Shown: piece after piece, positions 36,850 to 49,700 of the stretch
How the letters are laid out: each line of letters begins with the position of its first letter
How positions within the stretch are numbered: the stretch's first letter is position 1
Source of the DNA: Syntrophomonas palmitatica JCM 14374
GTDB lineage: Bacteria > Bacillota > Syntrophomonadia > Syntrophomonadales > Syntrophomonadaceae
Assembly (NCBI RefSeq): GCF_001311885.1
Contig: NZ_BBCE01000001.1
Coordinates: forward strand, 1-64,000
Length of the DNA stretch: 64,000 nt
Direction of reading: 5' to 3'
Position numbers and translations under genes: made by a program
Notes under the pieces: model-generated
The model's input: the letters and a program-made list of their open reading frames with translations, nothing else
Databases searched by the model: none
What the model was told of the DNA's origin: nothing

Positions 36850-38151
36850 TTACACAAGTTCTGCGGTTGCCACAGGGCCATTTATACCAGTAAGCTTTAT
36901 CCGTGCAAACCCGCCGCATAGATTTTGAGACGCACAAAAGGCGGTTTCAATATAGTTTTCTGTAAACCCGTAAAAAAAGCCATTTACTTCTCGCTCTACC
37001 AATACTTCAAACTCCTCGCCCATGAAGCGGATTATGAACTCATCGTGTTTGGTTCGGGCCAGTTCCAGCAGGGTTTCGCTTCGAGCCTGTTTAATTTCCG
37101 GCTTCACCTGGTGTGCAAAATCTGCGGCGGGTGTGCCGGGTCGCGGTGAATATTTGAACACGTGCAGGTCCAGCAAAGGCAGCTGCAGCAACAGGTCAAT
37201 AGTCTGCTGAAAATCAGCTTCTGATTCACCCGGAAATCCTACCATAACGTCACTGGTAAAAGATGCGCGGGGCAGGCTGGCGGCAATTGTTCTGATTAAA
37301 TCCATATAATAGCTTCTGTCATAGCGACGGTGCATGAGTTTCAGTATCCGGTCACTGCCGCTTTGCAGGGGAATATGAAAATGAGGGCAGATTCGTTTAT
37401 CCATGCGCATTAATTCTATCAGTTCATCTTTCATCTCCAGGGGTTCAATTGAGCTTAAACGCAGCCTGTAATCACCCTCAACATTATGCAGAATATGAAC
37501 CAACAGACGATGCAGATCCCAGTCGATAAGATCAAGTCCATACTGCCCGGTATGAATTCCGGTTATTACGATTTCCCGGTAGCCAAGGCTGACCAACTGC
37601 CTAACTTCGCCTAAAACATCTTCAGGCAGCTTGCTCCTGACCTTGCCGCGCACATAGGGCACTATACAATAGGAGCAAAAACTCTGGCAGCCGTCCTGAA
37701 TCTTGACAAAGGCTCTGGTCCTTTCATGCAGTGAACTAAATATCACCGGTTTTAAGTATCTATTATCAGCCTCAACCCTGGTACATACTATCGGCCGCTC
37801 AGTTTTAGCTGAGATATATTCTTCGACTATATCAACCAGATTTTCCTTTTCGCGGCTGCCTATAACCAGATTGACCCCTGGGATATCCGCTAAAGCCTCC
37901 GGATCTAATTGGGCCATACAACCTGTCACGGCTATTATGGCATCAAGATTCCGCCGGGCGATTCTTCTGATAACTGCCCGGGATTTCCGGTCGCTAACAT
38001 GCGTAACCGTACAAGTGTTTACGACATAAACATTTGCTGGTTCGCCGGGTTCAACCACCCGATAGCCCCGCTGGATAAAGATTTCTTTTAGTTGTTCGCT
38101 TTCTACCTGGTTTACCTTACACCCCAAGGTATAAAAAGCCACGTTCTTCAT
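36850..38151 (-). CDS. mtaB: tRNA (N6-threonylcarbamoyladenosine37-C2) methylthiotransferase MtaB
   Basis: 433 residues. An N-terminal MTTase domain has TLGCKVNQVESEQL with the first cluster Cys and NTCTVTHVSDRKSR. The radical SAM cluster is CQSFCSYCIVPYVRG. A C-terminal TRAM-like part follows. It methylthiolates t6A37 in tRNAs reading ANN codons. The gene is in its usual place near the rsmE-prmA-dnaJ cluster. Confidence 0.95.
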   Translation of the reverse strand: MKNVAFYTLGCKVNQVESEQLKEIFIQRGYRVVEPGEPANVYVVNTCTVTHVSDRKSRAVIRRIARRNLDAIIAVTGCMAQLDPEALADIPGVNLVIGSREKENLVDIVEEYISAKTERPIVCTRVEADNRYLKPVIFSSLHERTRAFVKIQDGCQSFCSYCIVPYVRGKVRSKLPEDVLGEVRQLVSLGYREIVITGIHTGQYGLDLIDWDLHRLLVHILHNVEGDYRLRLSSIEPLEMKDELIELMRMDKRICPHFHIPLQSGSDRILKLMHRRYDRSYYMDLIRTIAASLPRASFTSDVMVGFPGESEADFQQTIDLLLQLPLLDLHVFKYSPRPGTPAADFAHQVKPEIKQARSETLLELARTKHDEFIIRFMGEEFEVLVEREVNGFFYGFTENYIETAFCASQNLCGGFARIKLTGINGPVATAELV

Positions 38152-38171
38152 AATAATTTGTCCCTTTTGCC

Positions 38172-38240
38172 AGCCGCAGATTAACCCTGATTTTTAACTG
38201 TGGGATAAGACAAAATGTTTAAGATTGTTCATCTGTGGCT
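38172..38240. repeat. Intergenic CGCAGAT/ATCTGTG inverted repeat
   Basis: AGCCGCAGAT (38172-38181) and ATCTGTGGCT (38231-38240) pair in 9 of 10 positions between mtaB and rsmE. Confidence 0.5.
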
Positions 38241-38245
38241 AATTC

Positions 38246-38991
38246 TTACCCCAAATCGTTAAAGTGGTAGAGGATCAGGCTGGCCGCTACCAGTCCAGCG
38301 GTCTCAGTACGCAAGATACGTGGTCCCAAAGTAACCAGGTGTACCCCGCGATCCCTGGCGGCTTCCGCTTCCTCATGGCTAAAACCGCCTTCCGGTCCCA
38401 CCAAAATAAATATTTCCTGCCCGGTGAATCTCTCTTCTTCGGTTTGTAAAAGCTGTTTTAATCCTAGTTTATGTTCTTCTTCATAAAGCATTATCGCCGG
38501 GGTCTGGCCTATTATCTGCAGGATTTCATTTATCCCGCGCATGGGATTCACTAACGGCATCTGGTTACGGCGGCATTGTTTACAGGCTTCCCGGGCTATT
38601 TCCTGCCATCTCATCACCCTTTTTCCTGCCTTGCGTTCATCAAGTTCCACCACACTGCGCTGTGCAGCCAGGGGATGTATAGCCTTTACCCCTATTTCCA
38701 CGGCTTTTTGCACGATGCTGTCCATTTTATCGCCTTTGGCTATACCTTGAACCAAATGCAATGATGTTTCAGGTTCGCGGTCGATACACGCTTTGGAAAT
38801 AATTTCTCCCTTTAGTCTCTGCTCCTGGTCTTCCCGTAACCGCACCCGGTATTCCATACCGCTGCCGTCAAAAACCGCAACTATTTCACCCGGACGCAGA
38901 CGCAGCACCTTTTCTATGTGTCTTAACTCTCCGCGATCAAAATACATTTCATCTTCCTTATGTTTGTCGCAGAAACAAAAAAACGGTGCAC
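38246..38991 (-). CDS. rsmE: 16S rRNA (uracil1498-N3)-methyltransferase
   Basis: About 248 residues. ELRHIEKVLRLRPGEIVAVFDG (PUA-like part), LVQGIAKGDKMDSIVQKAVEIGV, then the SPOUT knot IFILVGPEGGFSHEE and VTLGPRILRTETA. The canonical start MHRFF can be read from GTG 38991 (AGGGGTG 8 bases upstream) if the T run at 38977-38983 has eight rather than seven T. Otherwise the in-frame ATG at 38998 would be used, which gives an atypical N-terminus. Confidence 0.93.
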
Positions 38992-39028
38992 TCTCCATAC
39001 ACCCCTCGTATAATCATTTTGGTGTCAA

Positions 39029-39057
39029 GGTGTCAGGGGGACGGTTCTCTTGACACC
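39029..39057 (-). repeat. REP-like palindromic repeat, copy 4
   Basis: Same unit as at 157-185, inverted. It forms a head-to-head pair with copy 5, 22 bp away, between rsmE and prmA. Confidence 0.85.
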
Positions 39058-39079
39058 GTTTTAAAACTCTGTTCCAGGT

Positions 39080-39108
39080 GGTGTCAAGAGAACCGTCCCC
39101 CTGACACC
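39080..39108 (+). repeat. REP-like palindromic repeat, copy 5
   Basis: Partner of copy 4 in opposite orientation, ending 5 bp before the prmA stop codon. The two could fold into one long hairpin in the prmA-rsmE transcript. Confidence 0.85.
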
Positions 39109-39113
39109 TATAG

Positions 39114-40030
39114 CTATTTCTTGCGTGCTGCCACGCCTACCCAGTCGATATCAGTCAGGACCTGTTCAACCGTGAAGCCGCAGTTATCCAACTGCTTTTG
39201 TACTCCCGGCCAGCGGCTGTCTACTATGCCTGAACCAAAGAAATATCCACCTGAAGGTAAAGCCTCTGACGCCAGGGGCAGTAATTCGTTTATTACCTCA
39301 GCGGTAATGTTGGCCAGTATCATATCTACAGGCCTGCCCAGAATTTCTTCAGCTATATCTCCTTCGCGCACTTCGATAAGATTATCCAAACCGTTTAAAA
39401 CAATATTTTCCCGGGCTACTTTAACCGCCACCGGGTCTACATCCATGGCAAAAACACTCTGGGCTCCCAATTTAGCGGCACCAATAGACAAAATGCCCGA
39501 CCCGCAGCCGGCATCGATTATTCTTTCTCCGCCTTTAACATACTGGTCGATAAATTTGAGACAGAACCGCGTTGACGCATGTATGCCGGTGCCAAAAGCC
39601 ATCCCGGGGTCCAGTTCGATGATTATTTCACCAGGACCCATTTGGTAATCCTCCCAGGATGGTTTAACTACCAGCTGTCCCCAACCTTAAAACTGTGATA
39701 ATATTTCTTCCAATTCTGTTCCCAGTCTTCGTCACGAACCTCGTCAATATATACCTTGCACTCCACTCCGAAGTTCTCTTTGACCGCATCCAGGCAGCTG
39801 TGCAGTTCATCCATGACCTCACGGTCTTCCGGAAAATAAGCTTTTACCACCACAAAATTATGTTCCATGAAATCAGGCGAAGTGGCCTTCCATGGTTCGC
39901 TGCTGATATATTTACGCGCCCCCTGCGGGTCTTCGATAACCACCCCGCCGGTACCCAATCTTTGAAAAATTCCTGAAATTGCTTCAACACATATGCCTTC
40001 AGTAAGCACACTAATTTCTTTCCAAGTCAT
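39114..40030 (-). CDS. prmA: Ribosomal protein L11 methyltransferase (frame-shifted in this sequence)
   Basis: About 305 residues. The first frame ends NWKKYYHSFKVGDSW. One extra G at 39671 restores WVVKPSWEDYQMGPGEIIIELDPGMAFGTG, the SAM-binding start. The second frame continues IDAGCGSGILSIGAAKLG, DVDPVAVKVARENI and NITAEVINELLP with the NxxA motif region. It trimethylates L11. It lies 10 bp from dnaJ. Confidence 0.94.
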
Positions 40031-40040
40031 TCAGGCACTC

Positions 40041-41186
40041 CTATCCCATCGCATCTTTAAATTTATCAAACAGTCCCTTGTCCTTCTTGCCTGACTTATC
40101 GTCATCATTGTAGAAAACCTGCAGGAGTTCACGTTGTTTCTTCGTTATTTTTTTAGGAATATTTACTTTTATAATGACTTTTAAATCGCCCTGACGGGCC
40201 CCATGCAAATGCGGCACACCTTTGCCCTTAACGGTTATAACATCACCAGGCTGGGTACCTTCAGGAATAAGCAGTTTGTGAACTGCTCCTCCCAGCAATG
40301 GAATATCTATTTCCGCTCCCAGGGTAGCCTGCACAAAATTAATTTCCGCAGTAGTAATTAAGGTATAACCGTCCCGTTTGAAATGGGGATGCGGTTTAAC
40401 CGCCACCGTTATATACAGATCACCGGGAGGTCCGCCTTTTTGTCCCTGTTCGCCTTCACCCTGGATGCGCAGGCGGGACCCGCTGTCAATTCCTGCTGGT
40501 ATGCGCACTTCAATGCGCCGGTTCTTCTTGACCTGCCCGGTACCCCGACATTCGCTGCAGGGCTTTTCTATAATCTTACCTTCTCCATGACAGCGGCTGC
40601 AGGGACGTACGGTTTCAAAGCGTCCGAAAGGCGTGCTTTGCACTGTTCTCGCCTGTCCGCTGCCGTTACAGGTGGGGCAGTTTTTGACCTGTGAGCCTTC
40701 TTCAGCGCCACTGCCTTTACAGCGATCACATTTTTCAATCCGGGCAATCTCTATTTCCTTTTCCAGGCCGAAAACCGCATCCTCAAAATTGATATCCATA
40801 CGCAGTTCGCGATCAGCACCCCGCTGTGGACCACTGCGGCTGCGTTTACCCATACCGGCTCCCTGACCGAAAATCAAATCGAATATATCGCCAAATCCGC
40901 CCATGCCTTCCCCGAAACCACCAAATCCGCCTCCAAACCCCCCGGTATTTTTGGTGGGGTCAAAGGCATCGTGACCGAAACGATCATAAGTGGCACGTTT
41001 CTGATCATCGCTTAAAATCTCATAGGCGTCATTGATTTCTTTAAATTTCTCTGAAGCATTGGGGTCTTCCCGGTTGACATCCGGATGGTATTTACGCGCC
41101 ATTTTGCGGTAGGCAGCCTTGATATCATCCGGCGAAGCATTCCTGGAAACTCCCAGGACCTCATAAAGATCGCGTTTAGTGGCCAT
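40041..41186 (-). CDS. dnaJ: Chaperone DnaJ
   Basis: 381 residues. J domain with HPD ([10 protein letters not shown]), Gly/Phe-rich linker ([16 protein letters not shown]), four zinc repeats ([32 protein letters not shown]) and C-terminal substrate domains. It stimulates DnaK ATPase and delivers substrates. It follows dnaK by about 150 bp. Confidence 0.97.
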   Translation of the reverse strand: MATKRDLYEVLGVSRNASPDDIKAAYRKMARKYHPDVNREDPNASEKFKEINDAYEILSDDQKRATYDRFGHDAFDPTKNTGGFGGGFGGFGEGMGGFGDIFDLIFGQGAGMGKRSRSGPQRGADRELRMDINFEDAVFGLEKEIEIARIEKCDRCKGSGAEEGSQVKNCPTCNGSGQARTVQSTPFGRFETVRPCSRCHGEGKIIEKPCSECRGTGQVKKNRRIEVRIPAGIDSGSRLRIQGEGEQGQKGGPPGDLYITVAVKPHPHFKRDGYTLITTAEINFVQATLGAEIDIPLLGGAVHKLLIPEGTQPGDVITVKGKGVPHLHGARQGDLKVIIKVNIPKKITKKQRELLQVFYNDDDKSGKKDKGLFDKFKDAMG

Positions 41187-41230
41187 TTTCCCACCTCATG
41201 TGTTTAATTCAACTTACTATGGGATCGCTT

Positions 41231-41312
41231 AACCACAGATACATACAGATGTTTCCATTTTTTTCAGATTATTGTAATGTTTTTGCTAATTTAATCAGTG
41301 TTCATCTGTGGT
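41231..41312. repeat. Intergenic inverted repeat ACCACAGAT/ATCTGTGGT
   Basis: Perfect 9-bp arms at 41232-41240 and 41304-41312 between dnaJ and dnaK, with an internal CATACAGATG. Member of the family noted at 17017, 29594 and 38172. Confidence 0.6.
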
Positions 41313-41334
41313 GATTTTCTCTGTTTATTATACT

Positions 41335-43131
<1,797 letters not shown>

Positions 43132-43186
43132 TTAACAACACCTCCATATATTTTTGAGGACATTAACGCAAAAACCAGTATGGTCC

Positions 43187-43780
43187 TCAGTTTTTAGACA
43201 TACTTACTTTAACCAGGCTGGGTCTTATTACCCGGCCATGCATGATATAACCCTTTTGCAGCTCATCTATGATTGTATTCTCAGGATGATCTGCGCTTTC
43301 CTCAGTCATTAAAGCCTGGTGATACTGGGGGTCAAAAGCCTGCCCATGGGCTTCAATAGGCAGGACGCCCTGTTCGCGAACTATGTCATGCAGCTTGCGG
43401 CAGATTAACTCAACCCCTTTGCTGAGTCCCTCATAGTCACGAGCGGAATCCGCACTGGTCATAGCCCTCTCCAGATCATCTATAACCGGTAATATTTTTT
43501 TAATAACCGGCAGGGCGGCAAATTTAAGATATTCTTCTTTATCCCTGGCGGCTCTTTTACGATTATTATCAGCCTCAGCCAAAGCGCGCAGGTACTGATC
43601 ATATAGTTTTTTATTTTCTTCCTGGGTCTTTTCTAATTCTTTTTTAAGTAAGGATAATTCATCTTCTTCGTTTAGTTCAGCAACTTCGGTATCTTGAGCA
43701 TTCAATGCAGCATCGTTCCCATCGTTTGCGAGCTTCTCTGCCTCCTCCGGTTTTGCGTCATGCTTTTCCACTAATATCAC
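43187..43780 (-). CDS. grpE: Nucleotide exchange factor GrpE
   Basis: 197 residues. An acidic N-terminus and long coiled coil (LLKKELEKTQEENKKLYDQYLRALAEADNNRKRA in parts) precede the beta domain with FDPQYHQALMTEES, IDELQKGYIMHGRVIRPSLVKVS. It releases ADP from DnaK. It starts 3 bp after the chaperonin gene, so they are one transcript. Confidence 0.96.
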   Translation of the reverse strand: MILVEKHDAKPEEAEKLANDGNDAALNAQDTEVAELNEEDELSLLKKELEKTQEENKKLYDQYLRALAEADNNRKRAARDKEEYLKFAALPVIKKILPVIDDLERAMTSADSARDYEGLSKGVELICRKLHDIVREQGVLPIEAHGQAFDPQYHQALMTEESADHPENTIIDELQKGYIMHGRVIRPSLVKVSMSKN

Positions 43781-43782
43781 CT

Positions 43783-45347
43783 CTATTCCATGATATCTAG
43801 GCTGCCCGGTTTCGATTCCTCATTTTTCATTTTTATAATGGTGTTAATCCGTAATATGGCTGTTGCTACCTCACCGGCGGTTTTTACGGCATTAATCTTC
43901 ACCAGGGCGGGATCGACAATGCCGTTTTCTATCATATCGACCACCGCGCCGCTTTCGCAGTCAAAGGAAATGGAAACGCGGCCTTCCCGATTCTGCGCGG
44001 CTATAACATCACCCAGCTTTTCCAGGGGATTAAACCCGGCATTGCTGGCCATACAGTTAAAAGGTTTTAAAAAAGCCTCTTTTACGCACAGCACCCCGTA
44101 AGACGACATCCCTCCCAGGGACCGGGCCAGTTTCTCCATTTCCGCGGCCAACCAAATTTCCAGGGCTCCCCCGCCGGGGACAATCCCCTCTCGCACCGCA
44201 GCCTGCACCGCCGACGCGGCATCGCGGGCGATGCGTTCCCTTTCATCCACCACTTCACTTGTGGCAGCTCCTACGATGATAGTGGTCCAGGTTTCGCCCT
44301 TGCCTCCGTAAACACAAGTATGCTCCAGTTTCTCATCACTGACAGCGCGATCGGCTTTACCTAAATAAGAAGAAAGGATCTCCGGACTGCGGTTCAAGGT
44401 AACCCGTTTGATTTTCCTCGCGCCGGTGTGCTGACACAACCGTTCAATTTCACGGCTTGATACTCTCTGTAAAGCCATAATTCCCGATTCTGTGAATATT
44501 TCTTCCGCCAGGTCATCAATAGAACGGTCAGCCACAACCACATTTACACCCAGTTCCGCAATCTTGCGCAGATTTTTTTCATATGTATCGCGAGCCTGGA
44601 GAAAATATTGAAAACCGGCTTCGGTTTTCATGGCGTCGTGATTTAAGTCTTCGGGGGCCAGAGCATCGTCAACAACTAATATTAAAGGGTTGTTAATTTC
44701 CCGTGGCATTTCCTGGTTCAATGCTTGGCGGTTCAAAACCACCCCGTTAAACACTTGATTTTCAGCGGCTTCGCGGGCAATAACGGCATCAGCAAAACGA
44801 TAATCATCCTGCAGCATCCTGTCCATGCCCAGCATAGCGGCCCCTTCCACCACCAATTGCGCCAGTTCCTGCTGTCCTCGCCCCGCAATAGAGGCTATAT
44901 CATGCAGCTGCTTTTTCTGATCGATGTTTATTTTCCGGCTTTGTTCTTTTATCAGATGCAGGGCTTCTTTTATACCGATTTCAATGCCGTCTATAACCCG
45001 GCTCACCGGGACGCCTTTTAACACCTGGCTGCTCCTTCAGCTACGAGGGCCGCCGCCATAATGGTGGCAGTGGTGGTGCCATCCCCAACCTCATCCTGCT
45101 GGGCTCGAGCAGCGTTAATAATCATCCTGGCCGCCGGGTGGCTGACATCCATAAGTTTTAGAATGGTCACCCCGTCATTGGTTATAACCAGATCAGCAAA
45201 GGGATCAACCATCATTATGTCCAGCCCCTTGGGGCCTATGGTTCCCTCTACGATTTGTGATATTACTGTGGCGGCATGGGCATTATTCAGCAGGGTTTGA
45301 AACCGGTCGTCTTTTTCTTGTTTATGTGAAAATAAACTGTCTGCCAT
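43783..45347 (-). CDS. Group III (archaeal-like) chaperonin, TCP-1/Cpn60 family (frame-shifted in this sequence)
   Basis: About 521 residues over two frames meeting at 45027 (one missing C: EGAAQVLKGVPVS). It matches thermosome/CCT, not GroEL. The first frame has EGTIGPKGLDIMMVDPF, VITNDGVTILKLMDVSHPAARM and the ATP motif EVGDGTTTATIMAAALV. The second has VREGIVPGGGALEIWLA and the terminal VDPALVKINAVKTAGEVATAILRI. Bacterial group III chaperonins are known from a few Firmicutes such as Carboxydothermus and sit in the dnaK operon, exactly as here between hrcA and grpE. They form lid-containing rings without a GroES. Confidence 0.92.
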
Positions 45348-45473
45348 GGCAACCTCCGTAATTGAGAGGCGGGAAGCAGGAAGTCGGAGGCGAGAACAAT
45401 ATGATCATTTGTTCTGTGTTTATTATAAACCCCCCAGATCCCTCAATTTCTGTCTTTTGGTCCAGATTTTTTC

Positions 45474-46496
45474 CTACTTTTTCTTTATGGTGTCCTCAAC
45501 TATATCACACACGGATTCAACCGAACCCGCAGCTTTCCAATATTCCATGCGCACCGGACCTATAACTCCTATTTTTCCCATTTCGCCGAAGGTCTTATAC
45601 CCTGAGAATACCAGGCTCATTTCCTTAATGTCATCGGCCAAATTTTCCTTACCGATACGAATATCCACCTCATCCCCGGTGCTGTCGGGAAGAATATGCC
45701 TCAGGCGGTCAGCTTCGTCAAGGATAGCCAGAACCCTTCTAATTTTCTCTATATCTTTGAATTCTGGTTCATTCAAAATGTTAAGGGCGCCGCTGACTAC
45801 GACCCGCTCGCTGGTGGAGTTGTCTAGCAGGTTATCAATCGACTCCAGAATGCGGTCAATTAGCTTGCGTCTCTGTCTCAAGCTGTCGCGAAGCTGGCTC
45901 AAGGTACTGCGTTTGATTTCGCCGGGCTTCTTACCTCCCAACATCTGTGTAAAGACCCTGCCTATCTGGTCAAGCTCCTCGGCGTTTATATCTTCAGGCA
46001 CCTCGATCTTGCGGTGCATAATCATGCCCGGATCAGTTACTACCAGGACCAGGGCTTTGTTCTGGTCTACAGGCACCAGCTGCAAATAACGGAAATCTGA
46101 CAGGCGCACAGCCGGCACGATAACAAATGAGGTATAGTTTGTCACCTGAGCAAGAAAACTGCTGATATGTTGAGCCAGTTCATTCCATTCCTGACTGCCG
46201 CTTTGCAGAATACGCTGCAGGGTTTCCGCTTCTTTTTCATCCAGGTGTTCTTTTTCCATCATCCAGTCTACATAGTAACGAAAACCCATTTCCGAAGGAA
46301 TGCGCCCCGCAGAGGTATGCGGCTGCTCTAAATAACCCATTTCCTCCAGATCAGCCATTTCATTTCTCACTGTAGCGGCACTGAATTTTAGATCATGTTT
46401 TTTAACCACCGCCCGTGACCCTACGGGTTCGGCAGTCTCCACATAATCCTTAATAATAGACCCCAGGATTAATTTTTTACGTTCATCCAGTGTCAT
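45474..46496 (-). CDS. hrcA: Heat-shock repressor HrcA
   Basis: 340 residues from ATG 46496 (AGGTGG 7 bases upstream). An upstream GTG at 46517 lies inside the CIRCE element and is rejected. The N-terminal winged HTH ([39 protein letters not shown] in parts) and the IDD domain with [20 protein letters not shown] are typical. It represses the operon by binding CIRCE and needs a chaperonin to stay active in Bacillus. Confidence 0.96.
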   Translation of the reverse strand: MTLDERKKLILGSIIKDYVETAEPVGSRAVVKKHDLKFSAATVRNEMADLEEMGYLEQPHTSAGRIPSEMGFRYYVDWMMEKEHLDEKEAETLQRILQSGSQEWNELAQHISSFLAQVTNYTSFVIVPAVRLSDFRYLQLVPVDQNKALVLVVTDPGMIMHRKIEVPEDINAEELDQIGRVFTQMLGGKKPGEIKRSTLSQLRDSLRQRRKLIDRILESIDNLLDNSTSERVVVSGALNILNEPEFKDIEKIRRVLAILDEADRLRHILPDSTGDEVDIRIGKENLADDIKEMSLVFSGYKTFGEMGKIGVIGPVRMEYWKAAGSVESVCDIVEDTIKKK

Positions 46497-46510
46497 ATTA
46501 AAACCACCTG

Positions 46511-46537
46511 TTAGCACTCTCCTTCGTTGAGTGCTAA
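46511..46537. promoter_or_regulatory. CIRCE operator
   Basis: Perfect TTAGCACTC-N9-GAGTGCTAA immediately upstream of hrcA, in the leader. HrcA binds it, so the whole hrcA-chaperonin-grpE-dnaK-dnaJ unit should be heat inducible. Confidence 0.97.
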
Positions 46538-46552
46538 TGATTATTTACCAAA

Positions 46553-46581
46553 AAAATAACACCTGCAGAAAGCTTTGTCAA
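46553..46581 (-). promoter_or_regulatory. SigA promoter of the heat-shock operon
   Basis: TTGACA (46576-46581), 17-bp spacer, TATTTT (46553-46558), with the CIRCE element just downstream. Confidence 0.65.
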
Positions 46582-46595
46582 GATCGTAAATCAGG

Positions 46596-47746
46596 TCAGA
46601 AACCTTGCAAAAACTGATTGGACAGGAAAAATGCCTTACTGGTCAGCCTCAATCTCCCGGTCACGATTTCTAACAAGCCCTGGCTCAGGCATACACTAAT
46701 TTGTTCATTAAATTCTTGTAAGAGATCAATATTAAAGCGCTGATTAAATGATTTCAATTCAATCCCGCCGGTTAATCTCAAACCCAGGATAATTGCATCT
46801 CTTATAATATCTTGCCCCTGCATGGTTTCCAGTTCTTCCTGCGGGCAAGTTTGGCCCGTCAATAGATTTCTGGTGTAGGTTTCAACCTGAGCGAGGTTGC
46901 GGCACCGGCGTCCTGCTATGAAGCTTACCGCTCCGGCTCCCAAGCCAGGTATTCACAGGCCGACCAGTATAATAGATTATGGCGGCAGTGATAACCCGGA
47001 CGGCAGAAATTAGACAGTTCATAATGATCATATCCATGCTCTTGCAGGTAGGATACAGCCTGGTAATACATCTCCCATTCTATATCTTCTCCTGGCAGCC
47101 GGATTTTTTTAGCCGCTGCATCCCGGCCCATAGGGGTGTGTTCTTCCAATTGCAATAAATACAGCGACAGGTGGCTTGGATTACATTCTGCCGCTTGTTT
47201 AAGGTTTTGCAGCCACTTTTCTATAGACTGCCCCGGAAGGCCATAAATTAAATCAATATTGAAGTTTTTACAGCCCTGGCGTTGAAAAAGTTCTATGGTC
47301 TCGTATGCCTGACGAGCGTTATGCGCCCGTCCCATTAGTCTAAGTTCTTCGTCATCAAAACTCTGCACTCCCAATGAGAAGCGATTAATTCCCGCTTCCA
47401 GCAGCCCTGCCATTTTCTGCTCATGCAAAGCAGCAGGATTGGCTTCAAGGCTTATTTCCGCGTCTATATTTAAATTAAAACTGTTTTTAATGACCGTTAT
47501 AATGGTTTGAATCTGTTGAGGCGAAAGCAGGCTGGGGGTTCCTCCCCCAATATATATGCTTTGTATGCTTTGGTGCGGGTAGAGCGAAGCCTTGAGGGAT
47601 ATTTCAGCCAGCAGCGCCTGGTTATAGCTGGCCATATCAACCGGCCAGGCAAGCGGCAGGGAATAAAAATCACAATAACGACACTTTTGCAGGCAAAAAG
47701 GAACATGGATATATATGCCCAGCGAAGAGGGATTAATCGCCTTCAA
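46596..47746 (-). CDS. hemW: HemW-like radical SAM protein (frame-shifted in this sequence)
   Basis: About 383 residues. The first frame has [19 protein letters not shown] (CxxxCxxC), [31 protein letters not shown] and DLIYGLPGQ. One missing C near 46944 breaks [15 protein letters not shown], after which the C-terminal HTH-like HemN_C domain continues. HemW is a heme chaperone related to coproporphyrinogen dehydrogenase but lacking its activity. It overlaps the end of lepA by 14 bp. Confidence 0.93.
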
Positions 47747-49531
47747 TATTCATTACCCTCAGAAAGGCGTCTTTAGGTACTTCGATGTGCCCAATCTGTT
47801 TCATCTTTTTCTTACCTTCTTTTTGCTTTTCCAGCAGCTTCTTTTTCCGGGTTATGTCGCCCCCGTAGCATTTGGCCAGGACATCCTTGCGCATCGCTTT
47901 AACATTCTCGCGAGCAATGACCTTGCTGCCAATAGCCGCCTGAATTACCACTTCATACAGCTGGCGCGGTATAATGCGCCGCAGCCGTTCGGTTATGGCC
48001 CGGGCCGGTAATAAGCCTTGTCACTGTGGACGATGAAACTCAAGGCGTCAACCATATCACCATTGAGCAGTATATCAACCTTAACCAGATCCGAAATCTC
48101 AAACCCGCTGATTTCATAATCCAGGGAAGCATATCCCCTGGTCCTGGATTTGAGGGCGTCAAAGAAGTCATACAGTATTTCCGACAAGGGCAGCTTATAG
48201 GTCAGCATCACCCGGTGAGTAGTCAGGTATTCCATATTGACAAAATTGCCGCGTTTTTCCTGGCATAATTCCATGATACTGCCTACAAAATCATGAGGCA
48301 CCATTATTGAAGCCTTGACATAGGGTTCCATTATACAATGGGTTTTCTGGGGCGGCGGCCAGTGGGTAGGGTTCTGCACCAGCACTTCGCTGCCATCGGT
48401 CAGAATAATTTTATAGATAACGCTGGGCGCGGTAGCCAGGAGATTAAGGTCATATTCGCGTTCCAACCGCTCGCGTATAATCTCCAGGTGCAACAAACCC
48501 AAAAAGCCGCACCGAAATCCAAACCCGAGGGCATCCGAACTCTCCGGTTCGTAATACAGCGAGGCATCGTTTAATTTCAGGCGGTCTAGGGCATCACGCA
48601 AGCGTTCAAACTCGCTGTTGTCGACCGGATATAACCCGCAGTAAACCATAGGCTTGACTTCCTGGTAGCCTGGCAGCGGGTTTTGAGCTGGTCTCTTTAC
48701 CGCGGTAACGGTATCTCCAACTCTGGTATCCTTAACATTTTTTATACCTGCCGCCAGATAACCCACTTCCCCGGCATGCAAAACCTGCACTTCAGTCATA
48801 TAAGGAGAGAGCACCCCGATTTCCGTTATTTCATATTCTTTCCCGGTAGACATCATGCGGATCATTTCACCCTTGCGCAGTTCGCCTGATACCACTCTGA
48901 TATAAGAGATGGCTCCTTTGTAGGAATCGAAATAGGAATCAAATATTAAGGCCTGCACCGGACCGTGTTCTTCCCCCTGCGGACATGGAACCCGTTCGAC
49001 TATGGCCTCCAGAACATCCATAACCCCGGTTCCCAGCTTGGCTGAGATGGAGAGAATTTCGTCCTTATCTATGCCCAGTACATCCTCCATCTCCTGTTTG
49101 ACCTGTTCGGGTTCGGCTCCGGGCAAATCTATTTTATTTACTACCCCTATAATCTCTAAATCCAAATCCATAGCCATATAGACATTGGCCAGGGTCTGGG
49201 CTTCAATACCCTGGGAAGCATCCACTACCAAAAGGGCGCCTTCGCAGGCGGCCAGACTGCGGCTCACTTCATAGGCGAAATCAACATGACCCGGGGTGTC
49301 GATAAGATTTATAATATACTCCTGGCCATTGCGGGCTTTATAATTCAAGCGCACCGGCTGCAGCTTTATGGTAATGCCCTTTTCCCTTTCCAGATCCATC
49401 TTATCCAGGAACTGGTCGCGCATCTCCCGCTGGCTCAAGGTTCCGGTGAACTCCAGCAGGCGGTCAGCCAGGGTAGACTTGCCATGATCAATGTGCGCTA
49501 TTATACTGAAATTTCTTATTTTCTCCTGCAA
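47733..49531 (-). CDS. lepA: Elongation factor 4 (LepA), frame-shifted in this sequence
   Basis: About 600 residues. G motifs [44 protein letters not shown]; LepA-specific C-terminal domain [28 protein letters not shown], restored by adding a G near 48005. It ends [20 protein letters not shown]. The TTG at 49531 with GGAGG 7 bases upstream is the likely start; the longer frame from 49576 has no ribosome site. It back-translocates or remodels ribosomes. Confidence 0.95.
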
Positions 49532-49700
49532 AAATAACCCTCCAGATTTCAGTTCAGGCTGAAAACATCGCCACAAAATTATACCTTATTGAAAGGCCAG
49601 GTTCAATTCTGGATTAAACAAACGCAGATAACGCGCAATATTTTAGGGATTAACACGGAATTTTATCAGGGGGTGTGTCAGGAGGGGTGCTGGAGTTGGT

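Noticed and set aside
43783-45347. The chaperonin as two coupled genes, because AAGGAG lies 7 bases before the GTG of the second frame
   Set aside because: The break falls inside a conserved TCP-1 segment, is repaired by a single C, and matches the pattern of homopolymer losses in many other genes here. The AAGGAG is part of the codons for AEGA.
46497-46517. GTG at 46517 as the hrcA start
   Set aside because: It lies inside the CIRCE element. The ATG at 46496 has a proper AGGTGG site and gives the standard HrcA N-terminus.
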